Assembly (NCBI GenBank): GCA_023410535.1
Contig: JAEYPR010000002.1
Span: forward strand, 62,001-126,000
Direction: 5' to 3'
Length of the DNA: 64,000 nt
Source of the DNA: Bacillota bacterium
Lineage (GTDB): Bacteria > Bacillota > UBA4882 > UBA8346
The notes under the pieces are model-generated. The model did no database searches, had not been told where the DNA came from, and saw only the letters and a list, made by a program, of their open reading frames with translations. Position 1 is the stretch's first letter; each line of letters opens with the position of its first letter. The translations under genes were made by a program, and so were the position numbers. Below, piece after piece: positions 1 through 8,221 of the stretch.

Positions 1-1196
1 GCTCCGTCGCCGATGACGATCAGATGGTCAAGTCCGAGCGCGGCGCATTTTTCGCCAATTTGATAATGATAATGATTGCTTTGTGCGCCCAAAAGCGATA
101 CTCTGCCCAGCACCGCGATGCTCTTTTTTCCTTGTGAAAAAAATTTGAGAAGTTTCAACGCGGCTTCGATCGAGGTCGGATTGGTTGACCAGGTATCGTC
201 GATGATGGTGCTACCGTTGATCCCTTGATTGAATTCAAAATGTTTCTCGACGTTTTGGAAAGTGCTTAGCCGGTCGCAAGCATCCCCGACGTTGATGCCG
301 ACCGCCTGCGTTGCGCCGATGGCCGCGGCGGCGTTGTAAACATTAAATTCGGCATGTCCCGGAATGGCAAGACGGTAACGCCGGCCACCGTATTGCAAGT
401 CACAGGAGATGTTGGCGTTTCCATGACGAACCTTGGCGATTTTAAAATGACACTGCTCCCCAAATCCAAAGTAGCTCACTTTGCCTTTAAAATTGCTCAA
501 ATCAATCGTGCGAATATTGGGGTCATCGCCATTGAGCAGGATGGTGCCTTGGGGGCCAAGGCCCTCCAAAAGCTCGGCTTTGGCTTTGATATAAGCGTCC
601 AAGCTCCTAAACGCTTGTAAATGGTCGATGCCAATATTGGTAATGATCCCGACTTGCGGTTGGAAATAGCGGCACGATGTTTTGAGATCGCCGGGGTAAG
701 CGACACCCATTTCGTACACTGCCGCCTGGGTCCGGTCATTGATATCCAACAAGTAGTTCAAATTACGAAACAGGGCGTTGTAACTCTTGTAGGTCGCATT
801 GATCTGATACGTTTCCGCCAGGATATGTTTTATCATTTCTTTGGTAGTGGTTTTGCCGCAGGTTCCGGTGACGCCAATGACCGGAATGGCAAAAAGATTG
901 CGGTAAAAATCAATAAACTTCCAATAGGCTTCGCTAACCTTTGCGACCTGAACGAGGGTAACATTGTCTCCCAGTCCGCGGAAGTCACCGGCGCGACTGG
1001 TCACAAGCGCATAGGGGAAATTTCTTTGGTAATGGACAGAATTTTGTTGTTTTTCCCGGCGAATATCAAATAACAAGGCGTTTGGAGTAATCCGCCTCGG
1101 TTTAACCACGACATTGGCAATTGGCAGATTATCGCTTCCTTGGACTATTTTGCCGTCGATTGTTGTTGCGATAATTGCTAATGATAATTTCTTCAT
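1..1196 (-). CDS. MurF-like Mur ligase (3' end cut by window edge)
   Basis: The 398 complete codons read on the minus strand form a Mur-ligase-fold enzyme closest to MurF, which adds D-Ala-D-Ala to UDP-MurNAc-tripeptide in the cytoplasm. A short N-terminal part of about 110 residues precedes the ATP-binding loop GVTGTCGKTTTKEMI. The central domain ends in VGIITNIGIDHL, and GHAEFNVYNAAAAIG is the usual substrate-side GHxxxN region. The start is ATG at 1196 behind GAGTGG. Several MurF signatures are altered: the DxYNANP motif reads DDTWSTNPTS and the VLGDMLELG motif reads VLGRVSLLG. This may therefore be a specialised paralogue rather than the housekeeping MurF. The frame is open to base 1, so the C-terminus lies outside. 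The fold is secure; the exact substrate is not. Confidence 0.8.
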   Translation of the reverse strand, partial: MKKLSLAIIATTIDGKIVQGSDNLPIANVVVKPRRITPNALLFDIRREKQQNSVHYQRNFPYALVTSRAGDFRGLGDNVTLVQVAKVSEAYWKFIDFYRNLFAIPVIGVTGTCGKTTTKEMIKHILAETYQINATYKSYNALFRNLNYLLDINDRTQAAVYEMGVAYPGDLKTSCRYFQPQVGIITNIGIDHLQAFRSLDAYIKAKAELLEGLGPQGTILLNGDDPNIRTIDLSNFKGKVSYFGFGEQCHFKIAKVRHGNANISCDLQYGGRRYRLAIPGHAEFNVYNAAAAIGATQAVGINVGDACDRLSTFQNVEKHFEFNQGINGSTIIDDTWSTNPTSIEAALKLLKFFSQGKKSIAVLGRVSLLGAQSNHYHYQIGEKCAALGLDHLIVIGDG

Positions 1197-1387
1197 TATT
1201 CCACTCGCAGTAATTTTTTTAAACTCCGCAATATCTTATGCGTTCATTTCCATAACTGTTCAACAGCTAAATGACTCAATAGCCGGTCTGACGGCCTTTG
1301 TTGATGACTGCACAATTATTTCCGACCGCTGTTACTTGTTGATCGCCTTTTCCGTATAATGGATTAAAAATATTGGGAGGTGAGTTA

Positions 1388-1903
1388 TTGAGAGCTTCGA
1401 AAGTAAATATCGAAAGGATTATGGCTGAGATTCACAATGACATCACGACTTTAACGGTGGAAGAGGACTTCCGCCAAACCGTCTCGCGAGATATCGAATT
1501 GGCCGGCGAGTATTTTAAGGAGAAAAACACCTTAAGCGTCTTTAACTGTTTAACCGTAATGATTAACAAAGTTCAAAGTTATCTGCTTTTGACCCAAACG
1601 CATTGTGCGATTTTGCGCAAAATATTAATGGGTCTCCATCAATTGCAGGATCTCCTGGTAAAATTACCGGTATGTACCGTCGGCGCCACCGGGGCAACCG
1701 GCCCCGCCGGCCCGCCGGGAACACCGGGCGCCATTGGTCCGATGGGACCAACCGGACCCGGGGGAGCGCTGACTGTGGTGACCAACTACAACGGGTGTCC
1801 CCCCGCCCGTTTTCCCCATCCCCAAAACGCCCGGGTCAAATCAAGTTTCTTCCCTTGTAATACGGAGAAGCAAGCCATATTCGGAAACGCGAAGCGCAAA
1901 TAA
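1388..1903 (+). CDS. Collagen-like triplet-repeat protein, probable spore or cell surface protein
   Basis: The protein has about 171 residues. The first ~100 residues look helical and lack a signal peptide. They are followed by a short run of Gly-X-Y triplets (GATGATGPAGPPGTPGAIGP onward, about 12 triplets) and a Cys- and Pro-containing tail. Collagen-like repeats of this kind are typical of exosporium and spore-coat proteins of spore formers. TTG at 1388 was chosen because GGGAGGTGA at 1375-1383 sits 4 bases before it; a TTG at 1373 would lie upstream of that site. The gene is divergent from the Mur ligase and ends just before a perfect 26-bp inverted repeat. Role in the spore surface is inferred. 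Confidence 0.7.
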   Translation: MRASKVNIERIMAEIHNDITTLTVEEDFRQTVSRDIELAGEYFKEKNTLSVFNCLTVMINKVQSYLLLTQTHCAILRKILMGLHQLQDLLVKLPVCTVGATGATGPAGPPGTPGAIGPMGPTGPGGALTVVTNYNGCPPARFPHPQNARVKSSFFPCNTEKQAIFGNAKRK

Positions 1904-1960
1904 GGATCGCTCAAAAATCAAAACCTTTCAAGACGAAAGGTTTTGATTTTTGAGCGATCC
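1904..1960 (+). terminator. Perfect 26-bp inverted repeat after the collagen-like gene
   Basis: Arms 1904-1929 and 1935-1960 are exact reverse complements around a 5-base loop (AAGAC). The left arm begins with GGATCGCTC and begins directly after the TAA stop. No T-run follows the right arm, but the stem itself contains GATTTTTG. It probably ends or protects the mRNA. The length and perfection exceed an ordinary terminator, so a small repeat family member is also possible. Confidence 0.55.
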
Positions 1961-2187
1961 CAATCATTGTGGAGTCGTTTGCAAAATAATTTAAGTTGCT
2001 GCAAATGATTGTGAGCCGTTGTACGGAAATTGGGAGATGTTGTTAAACAATTTCAAAAGGCTACAGGAATTGTTTGGCATGTGTAGAATGAACTGAACAA
2101 GCTAACCCCGCCACCGTTTAAAACCCGTGGCTTTGAGTGCAGCTACATTCCACTCCCCTAAACCAGATACGGAAGGAAGAATACAAC

Positions 2188-3021
2188 TTGCAATGTACCT
2201 TATCGAAAATTACCGTTGACTACGAAACGATCGGAGAGGGCAAACCTATTGTAATGCTCCACGGCTACGGAGTCGACCGTCACCTTATGAAAGGCTGCAT
2301 GGAGCCGATTTTTCAGTCTCAACCCGGGTGGCGCCGGATCTACCTGGATTTGCCGGGAATGGGCCGGACCCGTGGCGCGGACTGGATTAAAAACTCCGAT
2401 CAGATGTTGGAGATCGTTACCGAGTTTATCGCAGCCGTGCTTCCCGGGGAAAACTTGATCGTGGCCGGAGAGTCTTATGGCGGTTATCTGGCCCGGGGGT
2501 TGGTAAAACACCAGGCGGACAGGCTTGACGGGGTGCTGCTGATCTGTCCCTGTATCATTGCGCCGCGCGCGCAACGCCGACTACCTAAGTTTGAAGTTTT
2601 GGAGGAGGACCCCGCCTTGATTGCGAGACTTACCGCAGTGGAGCGCGAGGAGTTTATGCCGATGGCAGTGGTGCAAAACGCCACGACCTGGGAACGGTTC
2701 CAAACGGAGGTTATGCCAGGGGTTGCTTTGGCCGATGAACCGTTTTTAATTCATTTGCAACAGACCGGTTTTGCGTTTTCCTTTGATCCGGACCGGTTGG
2801 AACGACCGTTTCCCAAACCGACCTTAGTATTGGCCGGACGGCAGGACGCCTCGGTCGGCTATCAGGACGCCCTGACAATCATTGAAAATTATTCCAGAGG
2901 AACTTTTGTCGTACTTGACAAGGCCGGCCATAATCTCCAGATTGAGCAAGCCGGCCTGTTTGAAACGTTAGTCAAAGAGTGGCTGGAACGGGTCGAAAAA
3001 GCAGGAGTTCGCCGCATGTAA
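2188..3021 (+). CDS. Alpha/beta-hydrolase
   Basis: The product of about 277 residues has the alpha/beta-hydrolase fold. The oxyanion-hole motif HGYG follows strand 3, the nucleophile elbow is GESYGG, an acid lies in AGRQDASVG, and the catalytic His is in KAGHNLQIEQAG near the C-terminus. The triad is complete, so it should be active, but the family (esterase, C-C hydrolase or lipase) and substrate cannot be read from sequence. The start TTG at 2188 is preceded by GGAAGGA with about 8 bases spacing and matches the domain start better than an ATG at 2137. It has no signal peptide and is probably cytoplasmic. It appears to be monocistronic. Confidence 0.85.
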   Translation: MQCTLSKITVDYETIGEGKPIVMLHGYGVDRHLMKGCMEPIFQSQPGWRRIYLDLPGMGRTRGADWIKNSDQMLEIVTEFIAAVLPGENLIVAGESYGGYLARGLVKHQADRLDGVLLICPCIIAPRAQRRLPKFEVLEEDPALIARLTAVEREEFMPMAVVQNATTWERFQTEVMPGVALADEPFLIHLQQTGFAFSFDPDRLERPFPKPTLVLAGRQDASVGYQDALTIIENYSRGTFVVLDKAGHNLQIEQAGLFETLVKEWLERVEKAGVRRM

Positions 3022-3054
3022 CAAAAAGGAAAATCGCATCCTTGGCAACCAATG

Positions 3055-3687
3055 TTACCTTCTTTTCAAAGCATTTTTTGAACTAAATCCACCCATCGAT
3101 TTGGGGGGTCCGGTTTTGTAAGTTCCAGCGGATCTTTGATTATGATGGAAATGAAACTGTTTTTCCGTTTGGGAGTTATTCATGCCGCGATTAACGGCAC
3201 GACCGGAGGCGTCCCCGCCTACCGCATGTTGTTGCTTGGTATTGGAACTGGCAATGGCGGCGTTGGTTCCTCCGGCGCTGTCCGTGCCACTCCCGCTCGC
3301 GACTTGCGTAGCGGCGGAGGTGCCGGAAGTCTCATTAACCTGATTATTAATGACAATGGTGACTTCCTCGTCATCTTTCCAACCGCCTTGTTTTTCGTGT
3401 GGTTCCAACTGATAACCTTTCATGCCATAGTTTTTCGCCTTCCCTTGTGCTCCGACACTCTGCTGCTGTTGGGTATTGGAGGAATCAATGGCGGCGTTGT
3501 TGCCTGCGGCGCTGTTTCTCCCGGCCCCGCTCGCGATCTGCGTTGTGTTAGGAGCGTTCGTAAATTGGTTATTAATCACAATCACGATGCGCCGTTTGCC
3601 CGATAGCGATGTTTCGGTAATGATTTGTTTTCCGTCCTTATTCATCGTGATAATCAGCTTTTCTAACGAATCTGCCAATCTCACCAT
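3055..3687 (-). CDS. Hypothetical protein with internal duplication, low-complexity
   Basis: I do not recognise a family. The 210-residue product contains two related blocks of about 60 residues, each starting with a short beta-like stretch (IVIVINNQ and VTIVINNQ) and continuing with an Ala/Ser/Asn/Gln/Gly-rich part (ASGAG, AAIDSSNTQQQ and ASGSG, AAIASSNTKQQ). A basic, His-rich tail follows (FHFHHNQRS and KNALKRR). No signal peptide or membrane segment is visible. ATG at 3687 has AAGG only a few bases upstream; GTG at 3684 is equally possible. The frame is also open upstream to about 3810 without a standard start codon. Composition suggests a structural or spore-associated protein, but that is a guess. 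The long open frame and the duplication support it being real. Confidence 0.6.
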   Translation of the reverse strand: MVRLADSLEKLIITMNKDGKQIITETSLSGKRRIVIVINNQFTNAPNTTQIASGAGRNSAAGNNAAIDSSNTQQQQSVGAQGKAKNYGMKGYQLEPHEKQGGWKDDEEVTIVINNQVNETSGTSAATQVASGSGTDSAGGTNAAIASSNTKQQHAVGGDASGRAVNRGMNNSQTEKQFHFHHNQRSAGTYKTGPPKSMGGFSSKNALKRR

Positions 3688-3849
3688 ATCCTTCGCTTTT
3701 TTCTCATCATATGCGACGGTAAATAACAGCGTAATGCAATTTCGGCCTACCCTGCCATTGGAGTAAAAAACTAATGGCTTGATTACGGAGAAAGCGAGGA
3801 GATTGGCTGAGTACTAAATAACTGACGGCGGGTATACCGGGGTAAACGA

Positions 3850-3880
3850 AAAGGGGCCGACGCATGTGTCGGCCCCTTTA
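3850..3880 (-). terminator. Terminator of the GH105 operon
   Basis: A 9-bp GC-rich stem (3853-3861 with 3868-3876, GGGGCCGAC) has a 6-base loop and is followed on the minus strand by TTTTCGTTT. It lies about 24 bases beyond the stop of the GH105 gene. Confidence 0.85.
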
Positions 3881-3899
3881 AAATATCCGGCAATAAATT

Positions 3900-4982
3900 T
3901 TAAAACTTGGCAACTTCGGCGCAGGCAAACAAAAAAGCCCCCACTCCGTGCAGGTCATTAGTGCTTCGGGGCCGTTCAACGTAATGTTGGTAATTTCCGA
4001 CTCCGGTACCGATACAGATCTCAGGGATCGCCAGTTTTCCGTCGGCAGCTTCCTGCACCATAGCCGTGATGCCGTCGTAGCCCTTTTCGGCATTAACGCG
4101 GTATTTTTCATCAATATAACCTTGGTTTAACGCTTTGGCAAGAGCGTAGACAAACAAGCAGGAACAGGAGTGCTCCAACCAATTGTCGGGACGGTCGCCC
4201 TTGTCGAGCACTTGATACCACAGGCCGCTTTGCGGGTCTTGAAATTTGACGATTGCCTCAAGCGACATATTTAATTGGTCGATCAAGAAACCATGTTGCG
4301 GATGGCTGACGGGGAGGTAATCTAAAATATCGACCAACGCGCTCACGACCCAGCCCATGGAGCGACCCCAAAATTCCGGTGATTTTCCGGTGACCGGATC
4401 GGCCCAAGCCACTTGTTTGGATTCATCCCAAGCATGATAAAGCAAGCCGGTTTGTTCATCTTTGATATATTTTGCCATTAACGCAAATTGCTCAATGATC
4501 AAATCATAGAGTTCGAGGCGAGCGAAAAGCCGGGCGTAGTGGACGGCAAACGGTCCTTCCATATAAATGCCGTCAAGCCACATCTGATTGGGATAGTTCT
4601 CCTTATGCCAATAACCGCTGACCGCATTTTGCTTCCAACTGAGTAAAAATCGTAATAACGCATCGGCCGCTGTTTTGTATTTTGCCGCTTGGGTGACTTG
4701 ATAAAGCCGCAGCAATAAAACACCGGCCTGGATCGAATCCAGCTCGGTTTCACGAAACTCCAGACTGCCGTCTTCCTTAACCAAACTATCGACATAAGTT
4801 TGCACGTAGTCGAAGTAGCGCTGTTCTTTGGTCTGCTCCCAAATGAACAGCATTCCGAGCAGAAAGACGCCTTGGTGGTAGTGCCAACGCCCCGCCGGAG
4901 GCAACATGGGTGCTTCAAATTCGGTCATCAGTGTATCGCAGGCTCTCTTAGCAATCGTTAGCGCGTGATTCGCTTGAATCAT
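3900..4982 (-). CDS. GH105 unsaturated rhamnogalacturonyl hydrolase-like protein
   Basis: This 360-residue protein matches the six-hairpin (alpha/alpha)6-barrel family GH105 (YteR/YesR type). These enzymes remove the unsaturated uronic acid left at the end of oligosaccharides by pectin or other polysaccharide lyases. Visible landmarks are WHYHQGVFLLG near residue 33, MWLDGIYMEGPF near 153 (the Asp region used in hydration of the double bond), HAWDESK, and SPEFWGRSMGWV. There is no signal peptide, so it acts in the cytoplasm on imported oligosaccharides. ATG at 4982 has GGGGAGG upstream with a rather long spacing. It is the last gene of the minus-strand operon 7500 to 3900, after an esterase-like hydrolase and an oxidoreductase. 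GH88 is the closest alternative. Confidence 0.88.
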   Translation of the reverse strand: MIQANHALTIAKRACDTLMTEFEAPMLPPAGRWHYHQGVFLLGMLFIWEQTKEQRYFDYVQTYVDSLVKEDGSLEFRETELDSIQAGVLLLRLYQVTQAAKYKTAADALLRFLLSWKQNAVSGYWHKENYPNQMWLDGIYMEGPFAVHYARLFARLELYDLIIEQFALMAKYIKDEQTGLLYHAWDESKQVAWADPVTGKSPEFWGRSMGWVVSALVDILDYLPVSHPQHGFLIDQLNMSLEAIVKFQDPQSGLWYQVLDKGDRPDNWLEHSCSCLFVYALAKALNQGYIDEKYRVNAEKGYDGITAMVQEAADGKLAIPEICIGTGVGNYQHYVERPRSTNDLHGVGAFLFACAEVAKF

Positions 4983-5031
4983 CGGTGCAAAATCCTCCCC
5001 TAGTTAATCAACTTGGCTGACTATATAGAAT

Positions 5032-6114
5032 TTAAGTTGGTTTTTTAGTAAAAGTCAACCATTTTTTAAAAAATTCTGCTGTTTTTTCACCGTTCCACTC
5101 ATGCTTCCCGGCGAAAATATAGTGTTCTAGCTTGGATTGGGCCTCGAAAAGCTCATAAGCTGCCTGGGTGATTGCAAATTGCTCATTGACATTGTCAGCT
5201 CCCCGCGGATCATTGAGCGGATCATGCGCTCCGGTCTCGATGAATAACGGACGGGGCGCGACCAGCGCGCCTAAATCTCCCATGTCGACCATCTCCCACA
5301 ACCGCGGCACAAAGTTACAACCGCACAAGTGATGTTGGAGCAATGTATCGCGGAAACCATGAAAATAGCCGCTGACATAAGCGCATTGGATTCGGTCGTC
5401 AAATGCCGCCAGCCAGATTGTTTGCATTCCGCCGCCGGACATGCCGCAACAACCGATCTGTTGGGAATCGCACCGGCTGTCGGATTCGATAAAATCAATC
5501 AGGCGTATTAAATCCCAGATCTGCATGCCGGTAAGGGTCAAACCAAGACTGATCGCTGCGAAGTTCAGGTGATTGCAAGAAGAACTCAATTGCTGTTCGC
5601 GAGCGGAACCTTGATTCATCGTTTCGCGACGTTCGCCGGAACCCCGGGCATCGGGGCAGAACACGATATAACCTTCCCGAACCAATTGTAATCCGTAGGA
5701 AGAAGCGCCGGAACGAGTGATCGCGTCTATCAAAGGAATGTCGATTCGGCCGGCGACGCCTTCTTTACCGCAACTGCCGTGGCCGTGCGGAGCAATAATA
5801 CAGGGAAGCGGTTGGGAAGAGACACCTTCCGGGATGAGCATATAAAAAGGCATCCAATTATCAGGCTCAGTTTGAATGAGCAGTTTGTCGCGGCGGTACC
5901 CGGAGCAGGAAACCGACTCCAGCAATTGCGGCTGCAGGGGACAGGAACGCATACGGGATAAGCCGGTAATGTCCCGTAAAATCTCACGGACTTCCCGCTG
6001 CCAACCCGAGTGTCCCGCAATATCTTTGGCTGAAAACGGATATTTCCGGGCTACTTGATCAAACGTCTGCCGTAAACTTGCCAGGGAGGTATAAGATTGA
6101 TTTGTTTCTTCCAT
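5032..6114 (-). CDS. Alpha/beta-hydrolase, acetyl-xylan-esterase/dienelactone-hydrolase-like
   Basis: The 360-residue product carries a complete hydrolase core: an oxyanion region IIAPHGHG, a DARGSGER segment, the nucleophile elbow CGMSGGGMQT, an acid in ETGAHDPLNDPRGADN and the His in GKHEWNG. The N-terminal ~80 residues form a cap-like extension. Proteins of this shape in carbohydrate clusters are often annotated as acetyl-xylan-esterase-like or secreted-dipeptidase-like hydrolases; here there is no signal peptide. Its place between a GH105 hydrolase and a sugar-type oxidoreductase suggests removal of acetyl or methyl esters from pectic oligosaccharides, which is inference. It is transcribed with its neighbours on the minus strand and ATG 6114 follows AAGAAGG. 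Confidence 0.8.
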   Translation of the reverse strand: MEETNQSYTSLASLRQTFDQVARKYPFSAKDIAGHSGWQREVREILRDITGLSRMRSCPLQPQLLESVSCSGYRRDKLLIQTEPDNWMPFYMLIPEGVSSQPLPCIIAPHGHGSCGKEGVAGRIDIPLIDAITRSGASSYGLQLVREGYIVFCPDARGSGERRETMNQGSAREQQLSSSCNHLNFAAISLGLTLTGMQIWDLIRLIDFIESDSRCDSQQIGCCGMSGGGMQTIWLAAFDDRIQCAYVSGYFHGFRDTLLQHHLCGCNFVPRLWEMVDMGDLGALVAPRPLFIETGAHDPLNDPRGADNVNEQFAITQAAYELFEAQSKLEHYIFAGKHEWNGEKTAEFFKKWLTFTKKPT

Positions 6115-6151
6115 TACGGTTTAACCTTCTTTCGAATCGGATGTAAACGAT

Positions 6152-6184
6152 AAAACAGGCCTGTAAATAAGGATTACAGGCCTG
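6152..6184 (-). terminator. Intra-operon hairpin
   Basis: An 11-bp perfect stem (6156-6166 with 6174-6184, CAGGCCTGTAA) is followed on the minus strand by TTTT. It lies between the oxidoreductase stop and the esterase start and could reduce expression of the two downstream genes or stabilise the upstream message. Confidence 0.6.
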
Positions 6185-6219
6185 AATCATGCTGGATTAT
6201 GCTAAAACCGATGAAATGG

Positions 6220-7500
6220 TTATAGCGAGATTAAATTTTTAATGGTAACCGGCGTTCCGGCGGCGATGGATTTATTGGCGGCGATACCGGTTAAAATGGA
6301 CATCACTCCATCAACGTGCGAAGCAGCCCGGTTGAAACGGTCCGGTTCGGGAACGCCAAATAAATCGTTCAATAGGATCGGATCGCCACCGCCATGTCCG
6401 CCGACGCCTTCCACAATCTCAACTTCATACGGTTCGCCAAACATGGGGAAAACTGTGATCGATTTGTGTTGAACCGCACCTTCGGCAGCTGTTTTGCCGC
6501 CGCCGTTAACATAGGATTTCTCAACCACGGAGACTTGGATCCGGCCTTTGCTGCCGTTGAAAGCGATCCGGAAACCTTCCCATGGCAAATAAGTATTCAA
6601 AGAGTAAGTCATGATAGCATTATTTTGGTACCGAACCATGACTCCCATGGTGTCTTCGATATTAATTCCATCGCCAAAAACGCTTTGGTCGCGAATATAA
6701 CCGTCTTCGTGCTCCGCGTCAAGGTAAAGCGATTTTAACTGTTCTTTGCTCTCCATATCCAACGCGAAGGGATCGCCTTGGGCATTTTCGCTACCGTGGG
6801 CCCGGTTGTAGAACTTGGTTACCCCGCGCTTTTCGGCGTTTTCACGACCGTAGAACATCAGGTCACCCATGGCAAAGACAGTCTTGGGAGCAGAGCCAAG
6901 CCAGAAATTGACCAAGTCGAAATGGTGAGTGGATTTGTGGACCAACAAGCCGCCGCTGTTACGTTTGTCGCGGTGCCAACGCCGGAAGTAGTCAGCGCCG
7001 TGTTCGGTGTTGAGCAACCATTCAAAGTGGATGGAATTAACTTGACCGATGGTTCCATCCATAATCAGTTCACGAATTTTCGTATTGTGGGGAGCATAGC
7101 GATAGTTAAACGTGACGCGCAGTTTCCGGCCGGTCCGTTTGATCGCGTCCAGGATTTCTTGGGCTTTCACTTCATCAACGGTCATCGGCTTTTCGGAGAT
7201 GACATCGCACCCCAGTTCCATCGCACGAATGATATAGGTGTGGTGAGTGCGATCGATTGAGGTCACGAGGACGATATCGGGTTTTTGTTCTTCAATCATG
7301 CGGTCAAATTCGGAGCAATGATAGGTGGGAACCGGCTCAGTCCCGAATTTTTCATTGATCACTTTGTTGGCATAATTCATCCGGGTTTGATTGATATCGC
7401 AAAACCCGACCAATTTTGAGGTCTCTTGAAACTGACCGGCAATGGCTTCATAAAAAAAACGGGCACGGCCTCCGAGACCAACTTGGGCATAACGTTTCAT
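6220..7500 (-). CDS. Gfo/Idh/MocA-family NAD(P)-dependent oxidoreductase
   Basis: The 426-residue protein begins with a Rossmann nucleotide-binding segment (YAQVGLGGRARFF) and carries the family EKP motif (CDVISEKPMTVDEV near residue 98), where the Lys is catalytic. The C-terminal part is the alpha/beta dimerisation and substrate domain. Family members oxidise or reduce sugars, sugar acids or inositols with NAD(P); the exact substrate cannot be read. It is the first gene of the operon with an esterase and GH105 hydrolase, so a product of pectic oligosaccharide breakdown is a reasonable substrate. ATG at 7500 is preceded by AAAGGAG. A minus-strand promoter with an embedded inverted repeat lies about 160 bases upstream. 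Confidence 0.88.
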   Translation of the reverse strand: MKRYAQVGLGGRARFFYEAIAGQFQETSKLVGFCDINQTRMNYANKVINEKFGTEPVPTYHCSEFDRMIEEQKPDIVLVTSIDRTHHTYIIRAMELGCDVISEKPMTVDEVKAQEILDAIKRTGRKLRVTFNYRYAPHNTKIRELIMDGTIGQVNSIHFEWLLNTEHGADYFRRWHRDKRNSGGLLVHKSTHHFDLVNFWLGSAPKTVFAMGDLMFYGRENAEKRGVTKFYNRAHGSENAQGDPFALDMESKEQLKSLYLDAEHEDGYIRDQSVFGDGINIEDTMGVMVRYQNNAIMTYSLNTYLPWEGFRIAFNGSKGRIQVSVVEKSYVNGGGKTAAEGAVQHKSITVFPMFGEPYEVEIVEGVGGHGGGDPILLNDLFGVPEPDRFNRAASHVDGVMSILTGIAANKSIAAGTPVTIKNLISL

Positions 7501-7659
7501 AATAATGAATCTCCTTTCGATTAGGTGTCTTACTGCAATAAAAGAATGAATACCTTCCCGGATGGATGAGATATCAGAGTCGCCTGATCCATCCGGCTGT
7601 CGCTAAAAGTTACGGATCCTTTATAACTATAAACCAGAATGTGCAAGAAATCCGTACTT

Positions 7660-7688
7660 ATTATGCTAACTTTGCTTAAAGTTGTCAT
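7660..7688 (-). promoter_or_regulatory. Promoter with inverted-repeat operator in the spacer
   Basis: On the minus strand a -35-like ATGACA (7688-7683) and -10-like CATAAT (7665-7660) are separated by exactly 17 bases. The spacer region holds a perfect 6-bp inverted repeat AACTTTgcttAAAGTT (7668-7683). A repressor bound there would block RNA polymerase at the sugar operon. The assignment rests on motif and spacing only. Confidence 0.5.
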
Positions 7689-7769
7689 ATTTTGCGATGT
7701 TCTAGTCTGTAAACTCTTCCCTGGCTTGCTAAGTAGTCGTCCACGCTAGCTTCCGCTCGCGCAAGCGAA

Positions 7770-7895
7770 TTAAGAAAATAAGCTAGGTGGAGCGACATCG
7801 ACATCGAAGTTATTTTCTGGGTGGATCGAGATGTCTTTGACGACGTCCGGCGTTGATGGAAATGGGATATTTTTGGTTGGGAAAGGAGCACCCAT
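7770..7895 (-). CDS. Possible 41-residue small ORF
   Basis: Starting at ATG 7895 on the minus strand, a 41-residue frame reads as a Pro/Asp/Asn-rich peptide ending in DVDVAPPSLFS. Its ribosome binding site is weak. A longer frame on the same strand (7685-7891) overlaps it and looks less protein-like. I regard this as possible only. Confidence 0.2.
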   Translation of the reverse strand: MGAPFPTKNIPFPSTPDVVKDISIHPENNFDVDVAPPSLFS

Positions 7896-8221
7896 CCATT
7901 GCCGACTGCGATTATTTTTCGGGAAAGGGGAACTATAAGTAACAGCTTGCGTTTGAATGATTAATCCAGCTTTAAAGGGTTTTTCCTAACGGATCCACCT
8001 GCACCAATCTGCTTTTCAATAAATAAGGTGGAGTGACGATACCATGAATGTACTCGGCGGCAAAGGTTGAACTGAGAAAAAGTTCCTGTGGGGTAGGAGA
8101 TTTCGGTTTTTTGGCGTAATCATAGATAGGTATGTCGCATTAGCTATTTGCACAAGTCTGCGCGACTTATTTTCCTTGGTTCGCAAATGAACCGATCCGA
8201 TGTTATTTTGAGGTGAAATGT
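7896..8221. other. Gene-free stretch upstream of tilS
   Basis: I see no convincing coding frame, RNA gene or repeat here. Only the GAGGTG ribosome binding site of tilS at the right end is clear. Together with 7501-7769, about 700 bases between the divergent sugar operon and tilS hold little besides the promoter noted above. Confidence 0.5.
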
